The notes under the pieces are model-generated. The model worked only from the letters and a program-made list of their open reading frames with translations. It was not told the origin of the DNA and searched no databases. A DNA stretch of 64,000 bases. Source: Trichobilharzia regenti (taxonomy: Eukaryota > Platyhelminthes > Trematoda > Strigeidida > Schistosomatidae). The position numbers were made by a program, and so were the translations under genes. Positions within the stretch are counted from its first letter, which is position 1. The number at the start of each line of letters is the position of its first letter. This document shows positions 35,813 through 45,900 of this stretch, piece by piece. The stretch covers positions 85,818,319-85,882,318 of the forward strand of contig OX235264.1 in assembly GCA_944472135.2 (NCBI GenBank), in the 5' to 3' direction.

Positions 35813-35983
35813 TCAATTCAGTGGTTGCTGTAGTGAGAAACTAGAAAACTTCGTACTAATTTCTTGATTTTCCACGAAATAATGATGAATTTCACCTTGA
35901 GGTTCATTGTACATAGCCCAATTCTTATCGGCAATATAAAAAATATTCAGCATAGCAGAATTTAAAAATTATAAAACAGTTCC
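35813..35983 (-). CDS. Tetraspanin exon 7 (terminal), with in-frame TAA
   Basis: Acceptor TATTATAG ends at 35984. In phase 0 the exon reads G T V L then TAA (35969-35971). The same frame then stays open for 51 codons (FLNSAMLNIFYIADKNWAMY at its start, LQQPLN at its end) to TGA at 35813-35815. Hydrophobic residues on both sides of the TAA would complete transmembrane segment 4, followed by a polar tail. If the TAA is used, the protein ends inside TM4. Confidence 0.55.
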
Positions 35984-36248
35984 CTATAATACAGTATGAA
36001 GTATAGATTACCGTATGTCAGTGGTTGAGCGGTCGAATGCTCCCAAACCACAAACATGGTCTGGCTGGATTCGATTACCGGCCTACGTAGTCCTAAACAT
36101 CACCTAGTTTACTAGGTGATAAGAAGGCCAGGAAAGCGAGTAGGGTGTGTTTTGTGACCAACACAACAGAGAAGAACAACGGAATCACCGGTGGGACTTT
36201 AAAAGCCTGAAGTCTGTTGTTCCACTGAGAAGGCAGGGAACGGGAAAA

Positions 36249-36307
<59 letters not shown>

Positions 36308-39300
36308 CCTCGACACTTCAAACTGTGTATATCAATTTGAGTGTATTTGTGGCAGCAAATAAATAGGTCGTACGGAAAGGCGATTGTCTACTCGCATGAT
36401 GGAGCATTTGCCAAAATGGTTGAAAACAGCTGAGTGCAAAGCGCCAAAATCCTCAATAACAAAACATCTTGTGGATTACGGACATGATATCGACGCTGTC
36501 AAGTCATTCACCATCGTCAGCAAACAAAGAAACAAGAAGATGCTTGCAATTGCAGAGGCTTGTGCAATTCGAATTTATAAACCAGCTCTCTGTATACAAA
36601 AGGAGATGGTCACGACTCTGAATCTACCATGGTAATACGTTTGACTTATTATTACTATTATTCTACCTCTTATTATTATTGTTATTATCATTATTATTAT
36701 TCTTGATCCATTTAAAGCTATCCTTTATCAGTAGCATCATCTTAACTCACTTCAACACTATTATTATCATTATTGTTATTATAACTATTACTATTGATAT
36801 TACTCTGTTTGCAATTCTTGTTATATTCCCTAATGACTAATTGTTTATCTAACGGATGTATTTGAAGCGTAATGCAATTTATCTTAATTTTGATCTCTTA
36901 TACTCCCTCTCCCCTTATCTATTTGAACATGACCTGGAAAACATTCGCACGTGTCTTTCTGCATGACTAATTCAACGTAGTTTATTTACTTATCAGTCTT
37001 ATATCTCCCAATGTAATTTCAAAAGTATGTATATCCGTGTATGTAGAGTATTCAGCTGACGGGGAGTTCTACCGAAATTTGATGAATTCATCATAAAATC
37101 CTGCTTTATTAACCTTTATTGCTTGTTTTAAATATATTTCCTGACCTGTAGATAAATAAGGGAAATACCCAACTTATTTAGTTCTGTAGGAAGTCTCAAA
37201 GTTGTCAATATCCCAGTAAAATAAGCCCTGTGATACTTTTTTACTTGGTGTGGTTGACTTTTCTAGGTTGTCAACTTCTAAGCATGGGGTCTCGGATTTG
37301 AATCCTTCTGTTACTATAGATGGTTCCAGCAGTTAATTAGTATCACTGACCCACACAATAATTGCAGTGTTCATTGCCAAAGGCATACAAATGAGTAATT
37401 ATTTATTCCTCATTCCTAGTTGGCTGATATTTTAATGGATACCTACAAATGTTAGCACATAAAGCAGATAATCAGTGAATTCAACCAATGATAATATTAT
37501 TCAAACTATCACTGCAAAGTAAAATCACTAGAAAAGAGGAGATCTTGTGGGTTGCAGACCCATGCAAAGCATTCTTTCGAGGGACACGGATAAGTCAAGA
37601 ATCATCGTATCAGTGCAACCAATAATTCATTCATTCTTCATGATTTAAAATTTTAAATTCGACGATTTGTGAGAATTTAGAATGCTAATTTCAAGGAATG
37701 CAAATATCCCTTTCGTTCATGAAGATCAAAAACAAGATGCTTCATCCATTTAAACGAATAAGCAAGAAAAAACTCTTATCCACCATTAAAAAGTTAGTAT
37801 AACAGTATAAAACGAAGTAATTCTATTCTTCAGTATTAAAAATTCAGAGATTTTTAAATGAAAGATTAGAGTTTAATTAAAGCATTTTAAATACTTACCA
37901 ACAGTGTTGCAACTGTTAATCCTACTCCAAGAATATATCGACTGTATGTATTAACATAGTCAACAAAGAGATGGTAACAACCCTGTTGAGAATGATTTTT
38001 AAAAAATGTATGCATATAATTATTTGTTAAGATTAATTAGCAGTTGGCATGGCAATTATTGACATAGTATTTAATCCTGTTTCAGACTATGTAGGTAAAT
38101 TCACTGAACTCTATACTACTTTCTCATCATGAGCTGACATTGGTTAGAGAACCATTGGAAAACCCGGAACTGATGAAGAGTCCCAAACTAGGACGAAACA
38201 CCTGGCCAGTGCTCCCAGGTTTTCCAATGGTTCTCTAACCAATGTCAGATCATGATGAAATCCTGTAACCAACCAAATCCCCACAAACCAACACTTAATT
38301 ATCTATACTACTTTGCTTGTTAAATATATCACACCGTGAAATAATTTATTGTTCATAAAATCATATCGATTATAACTACACGACTTAGAAACTTGAGTTT
38401 TATAGTTTTCTTTGTTCTCTCCTATTTGTCATCGTTGGGGTAGTAGAACTTTCCAGATGTCTAGGACAGGTGTTGAATCATTCCTATTACACGTGTTCAC
38501 AGTTGATTCGATAACACAAAGATTCCGTTATCAATCTCTTCCTACACCCTGTAATATTAGATTTGAAGACTGTCATCTTATCCCCAATTGATAACGGAAG
38601 CTTTATTCATCGAATCAACTGAAATTACATGCAACAGAAATGATTCAACACTTGTCCGGAATATCTGGAAAATTCTACTACCTCTACGACGACAAATAGG
38701 AGAGAACAAAAGAAACTATACAACTTAAGCTTCGAAGTCATGTGATTATAAGTAACATGATTATGAGCAATGAATTTTGTTCGAAACTTTGTCATCCAGT
38801 AAATAATAATACTGTTTCACTGTGTGATGTATCTAATAAACAAATTAATATGGAATTGGTTACAGGATTTCATCATGAGCTGACATTGATTAGAAAACCA
38901 TTGGAAAACCTGAGAGGACTGGACAGCTGTTTCGTCCTAGTTTAGGACTCTTCATCAGTACGCACCCACCGACGTTCGAACCCAGGACCATCTGGTTACA
39001 AGGCGACCTCGTAGACCATCTTCGGCTACTCTCCGAAGACAATGTTGATTGAATCCTGCAGTCATCAGCAGGTAGGTATCAATAAGTCATGATGATAGTA
39101 TGATTTCTTAATTTCATCTAAAATTGTGAATTAGCAGAAGTTGGGATTCATGGGCCATTGGATCTGGTCCCAGTGGCTTAATGGTCTACGAGCTCCCTTT
39201 CTAACCAGAAGATCCTGGATTCGAACCCCGGTGGTTGCGTATTGATGAAGAGTCCCAAACGAGGACGAAACAGCTGTCCAGTAATCCCAGGTTTTCCAAT

Positions 39301-39845
39301 GGTTCTTTAACCAATGTCAGCTCATGATGAAATCCTGTAACCAATCAACCATTATTATTTATTTACTACCAGAGTGCCCAAGTTTTACACATATCATAAA
39401 TTAACTGAAATTTTGATAAACTAATTCAGAAGAATTAGTATCGATCTCATCAAACTTCACTTCATCCATCAGAGTGCTGCTGACTACATTAACTAGCTAG
39501 ACAGACAGTCCCTTCACCGTCGATATAATGTGGCACCACAATCCATGTCCTTCCTGCTTTTTTTATGTTGAATTAAATTAACTGTCAGTAATTATAGTTC
39601 CTTATAATATTAGTCTTATTTGCATAGTATAAATCGTCTCTGTCAGTTGAACCTAGCGCCTTAAAACCATAACAAGTGATTATGAGGTATTTTCTCAAAG
39701 AAATATTTATAGCGCCCTTATATGGACTTTAGATGTACGCTTATAGAACTAATTTATGTACTCATATTGTAGGTTTACAGAAACTAATTTTATACATGCT
39801 TGTGGTATATTTGCCACTGTATATTTGAACATTGCTTTTCTTTTG

Positions 39846-39903
<58 letters not shown>

Positions 39904-42900
39904 GCCTTTCGAAATATGATTTCGTTAACAATACATCTTTTAAAGTTTTCACTTATGCTTCATAATGCAGCGTTGTTCATCTTTGACCGTGTACATCGTT
40001 AGCACATCGTAGAACGTAGATGTACTATTGTATTATTATTATATCCTTTAATTCCTAGAGGAACATAGGGCTTCAGCTGCGCGTCTCTATTACCTTCGGT
40101 TTTCTGCCAATTTTTTCACTCCGCTCCAAGTCTGCCCACATGCTTCCATCTCCTCTTCACATCACCTCCTCCAAGTCACCCTCACACTGACGACCAACTC
40201 GCCTCTTCCCTTTCGGGTTCCACTCGAGCGATGGCTTGTCTATTGATGTCACTTGATGGTTTCCTCAGCGTATGTCCAATCCATCTCCATTTCTTCCTGC
40301 CTATTTGTTTCACAATCGGTTCCTGCTGTGTTGGTTCGCTCATTGCCAGAGATCCCTGTTTCTGATCTTTTCTGGTCGGCCATCTGATCTTGAGTATTGA
40401 GCGAAGACAACTGTTAATAGTACTGTGCGCTACAATTGCTTAGTTACATAAAACTCTCATATCTCTGGTGTTTCTTACTACGAAGTTTTGGAAATTATTG
40501 CAATCCGTTCACTTGCGAACACTAAACCTGTGGATATAATCTTGTTGACTACTAATACCTATAACTAACTGCTTGACATTTTGTGACCTTTTAACACTAA
40601 CTCATATCTGTAATTGTATATATTGTTGGATTTATATGTTCAAATTGGCCCAAGTCAGTGAGTCTATGGTTTTGGTATTATTTTAGTTAACTGTGCTTAA
40701 CTGTATTGCAAGTTGTTGTATTGTATTGCTGTTGTCGCTTTTTGCCCTTTTTGCTGTGAATTATTCGCCTTTTGCTGGTGTTGTTCTGATTGTTTTATTC
40801 CTTGTTTTCCGATTTTGAGGGTAGCAACCCACAAGTTCGCTTTTCTCTTAATTTTATCTTAATGTAACAGTCCCTTTCTCAGGTGTGAAGCTAACAACCC
40901 AACCCTGTAAACAAAGTTGCTACAGAAACTTTAGCACGATGAATCACTTTGCACCAAAAGAAAAAGTCTATGTGGGGACATGGAACGTCCGCACCATGTA
41001 CGGGATTATGTACTATTGTATCATAATTAAAAGTAAAATAAGTACACTTATATTTACTATCATGTTCTTAGAATAATTTGAAATAGAATTAAGCAGATAA
41101 CAAAAAATTATGGTTGGCTGTTTAAGTAATCATGTGTAGCTGTGTCTGTGAGTAACTAAAATACCTTAAGAAACAGATTTCCAGTAATTAATAGCTGGAA
41201 TATGTACTGACAATAACTAATAAGTATCGTGATATATCAAACCATATGGTATCATTAAGGGGTAATAAATTACTGTTTCACTGTACGACAAATCCAATAG
41301 ATAAATTAATGTGGAGTACATCCGAGGATTATTCTAATACAGATACCTGCGAAAAAAAGTTGTATCCTCTTAAGTCTTATTGTTAAAAAGGTGTACATTC
41401 CCTAAGTGTATGTGAAACTAAATCACTTTTCTATTTTGTTGTTGAACTAATCCTTCATATAGAAAATAATCTACTGACATTTAAAGTAAAAAAAATAACC
41501 ATAAAGATTTAAAACACAAACCTTATTCATATTAACCTTGAAATCTACCTTGAAAATATCTGTTGGGGATCTGTGAAACCCTTCGGCGTTATATAGTTAT
41601 AACACTTCTACAAAAATTAACTACTGGTAATTAGATAAAACCCACACTATCACACATTTGCACCTTTTCTTTGTATTTCTTTTTTGCATTCTGAGTGGAA
41701 CGTAGGTCTTCAGGTGTTTTTATTTTTACGGCCCACTTTCACTTCCAATCTTCCCTCTTTTCAAGGTCTACTAATGTGACTAGGTTAACTTTAGGATTTT
41801 GTCGGTCTGAAATCGAACGCGGACTACTTGAGTAACTTGGTTAGCATTCTACCTCCAGACTATTGACGTTCATGTTTGCATGAGGGAACTTTTAAAATTG
41901 ATTTAACTTAGAGTTCCGAAAATGTGCTCTTCAAATCAACACCATTATCAAGGTGGTTGTAATTAATATTTTTGAAAAATAATACTACTAATAATAATAA
42001 CATTTAACTTACACGATAATACAATGCATCATTATGTGGACCATCTTGAAACATAGGTGGACCATATTGCCAATTTTTACAACGTTTCTTATTACGATAA
42101 ACTTGTAATGGTAAGCCTGTTAAACCGTCGATTAAGGTAACACAACATGATTCCGGGACAAATTGATAATAATCACTTGTGCCTAAAATAAATTCGTCAA
42201 AAATGTTGAGAAGTTTAATTTGAATACTATAATGAGTTTGTGTTTAGGCGGGCAAACTAAGAAGAGCAGCGATAGCAGCAGTAAACTAGCTTGTAAAATG
42301 GTTATGCAGGCAGATGCTATGAAACTGTGAGATAAACAAACAGAAAGCAGAAACTGATACAGCAAATATCTGAATGATAGACAGATTATAATCGAGTGAG
42401 TTACTGTTTATTAAAGTCACAACTTATTATCTTGATATCGTGGCTGTGTGTATGGGTATTTCTGTAACGACAGAACACGGTAATATAGTTACAGTGAAAT
42501 GCAGAAGCCTTAAATTTGAATCCCTATTTGCACATGCTCTTCAATTCGAGCTTCTTTCATCTTCCTTTCATGCCTTCCATATTTTTCCCAGGGATAACTT
42601 GCTCAACTATTCAGCATTCTTATGGAAGACGTCACACGTAGTATACTACTCATAGAATCTTGTCAGTAGCACACATTGCACTACAACAATATGACGATTA
42701 CGTAATAAGATTTAGTTCGATTTCACAGATCATTTGATAAGCACCGAAATACACATCAAATTTTGACAATTTCATTGGCTTTAACTTACTTCAATTTGAA
42801 TTCTGAAATATGAATAGTATTTTGATTCAATTAAATGTAAACTCAGTTTAGTATAAATAAATAAAAATATCAAAAATTACTTATAGCATAATAAGTTTTC

Positions 42901-45900
42901 ATACTTTAACTAATTTACTTCTCTGATCAGAAGTGACTGGCAGCAATCCAATAATTCTGTATTTTCAAGTATTGGCTTTGCAGGGATTTTGTTTGATTGT
43001 ATGGAGGATTTCATCATGAGCTGAGATTGGTTAAAGAACCATTGGAAAACCTGGGATTACTGGACAGCTGTTTCGTCCTAGTTTGGGACTCTTCATCAAT
43101 ACGCAACCACCGGGGTTGGAATCCAGGACCTTCTGGTTAGAAGGGGAGCTCGTAGACCACTGAGCCACTGGGACCCGATCCAATGGTCCTTGAATTCTAA
43201 CTTCTGCCAATTCACGACATGACGCAATGTCTTTTTCAATGAGTTACTGTCTCATCTTCAACCCGCTCTACCCTACTGGTCACGGCTACCCACTAGAACC
43301 CCAGGTTAACTGCCTGAATAGGGTCAGTCTCTAGTGAGCATCAGATGTCAGCTCATGATGAAATCCTCCATGCAATTCCGTATTTACATCACCTCATTTT
43401 TGTTAGCAAGCCCTACTGTCTTTTTTTGTGAATGATTTTTTGTTTAACTGGCCGTATAAATCTCACTAATGTACTGTGGAGCTCTTTTTCTAACAACCTC
43501 TAAACCATTTATTGTGTCGAGCATTTAATGCGCTATACTTCAATGTAGTCCTACTGGCTGATGGATTCTGTTGTGTGTGTTTTTCTTCATACTAACCGCA
43601 TACGTAATACAAATCACTGTCTTGAATAGAAATATTAATTTATCTTCTCCATATTTAATGAATTTACTAGGACAAATTATCATCTGCTTAACCACTTTTT
43701 CAATTGCATCCAGGTCTGTCCATGCAGAATAAAATTACAGGTCACACAGTTGTGTGGCCATCGGAAAGTAACCCATTATTATATTCGACTTAAAAATGTA
43801 TTCGCCATATACTTGGTTGTTATTGTTATTAATATTATTTTATTTTATAATAGTAGGAACCCAAAAACAATATTATTTCTAGTCTATTAGATTGCTGATA
43901 TAGAAGTTGTAAGAAAAATGTTACTGTAGTATATACATACGTGGAATCAGCTCCCCATGATAATGTATATCTGCATTCGTCAATTTATACCAAACAGTTC
44001 GATTGTAATCAACCCAACCACGATTTTGTAGAGCACAACATCTAAGATAACTTTGCATAAAATCCCAGGCGTTTGTTATTGTCATTACTTGACCGTAACT
44101 TGGAAATGTATCAGTCATTCGATTATAAATCAATTCTGTCATCTATAAATAATATAGAAGGTAAATGGAGTGTGATGACAAAATGATTATGAGCCTATAA
44201 AGTGATCGAGAAAATGATTTTACGGGTTATTCATCCAATTTACCCTAATCTGTCACGTTGCCTTGTTTTTAAGCTTTTGTAAATGGTGGAAGCCTAAGCT
44301 ATTCATTAAAAAATTTTTAACCTTAGAATAAAAAGAAGGAGCGTATAGTCAGTTGTTATTATTACCTGGAATATAGTGTATTTCATTAGATTTTTAATAT
44401 TCTTCCAACTAATCAGTCCTGTTATTATCGTCACCTATACTTTAAATGGTCAACAGTAGTAATGGGTTCTAAAGATTCAGTATTAAAAGGTCATTTTGTT
44501 TCATTTAATCTCCCTCACTATGATCATACAATTTTTTCAAGTGTTGGCTTACTGGGATTTAACTGATTTCAAATTATATAACCAGAGTCGCTTGGTAATA
44601 TGAAGGTCCTGGGTTCGACCACTGGTATATTCATGTATGTGTATTGCTGAAAAGTCGCGAACTAGAACGAAATAATTGTCCGAGCACCTACTGATTTTCG
44701 ATGGTCCTCTAAAATATATCAGTTCATGAGCAAACTTGGGATTGATATTTGCTTTTTTCTTCATTCACAACTTCCTCACTTTTGTACATTATGTGAATGA
44801 TTCTGTACATCTGAGATGCCTCATTTCGTTTCTTTTTTCTGCTCTAATCATTATTCTTACTGATAACTCTAAAACATTTCAATTCCCTTACAGAATAAAA
44901 ATTTTTTGTCATGCGTTCCATGATGAAAAACATGAATGACATGAAAAGTAGTTTTCTTTAATTAACTGGGTTTGTCAAATTCTAAATCTTTAACCAGTGA
45001 ATAATCTCAGGACAACCTCGCCTAATTTACTAGTCGGCTCTAAGCCCGCGCAAAAGAGGGAGGGTTGGGGGTGCGACTACAGATCCAACGCCGGAAAGTC
45101 AATCCAGTAGCTACAGAAACTTTGAAGCACAACAAGAATATGAAAAAAACAGACTTATTCTTCGCTGGATTTCGAAAGACTGAATAACACAGGCTAGTGA
45201 AGGTATTTGAACATCCAGTCAACCGATGTATTTTCTCCCCATGACAGCGAAAATAAGCATAGGGATGTGGAATGCTCGCGAGATGTTTGAAGTTGGGAAT
45301 ACTGTTCAGATTGCAAAAGGAATCAGACGATGATATGTAGAAGTGTTAGGAATCCGTAAGAGCAGATGGAGTCGAAGCAAACACTATAAATTATCAACTA
45401 GAGAAAAAATGACCTGCTCCGACCATCCAGATGACGGCCACGATCACACTGGGTATGTGGCTGCCAAGGTTCTTATGCAGTCGGATCCAATCCTATCCAT
45501 GATAATGACAGAAAGACTAAACTCAAAAAGAAGGAAAGTGACAATTATCGAATGCTACTTTTCTACAGTTACCGCATATCAAAGAAGAATTCTACGGACA
45601 GCTTAAAATAGTGATGGGTCGGATCTAAAGCGGTGATATCGAAATCGTGATTGTTGATGTGAACACTAGACTGGGAGTATGCAACACAGGGAGGGAAATC
45701 ATCATGAGTCGAGAGGCTATCGGTGAAATGTACGAAAACAGAGAATTCTTCACAGACTTCTGTACTTTCAGTGATTCGGTGATTGGAGGTAGGGTGTACA
45801 ACCACAAGGATATATGCATGGATTCCACCTGACGAACACAACAATATCAGGTAGACTTCATTTCAATTTCAAGAAAGCGGAAACACAGTCTGCTGGAAAA

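Noticed and set aside
35969..35971. Selenocysteine recoding of the tetraspanin stop
   Set aside because: The codon is TAA, not TGA.
36147..36362. Open frame with poly(YI)
   Set aside because: Produced by translating a (TA)n microsatellite; the same applies to 39749-39965 on both strands.
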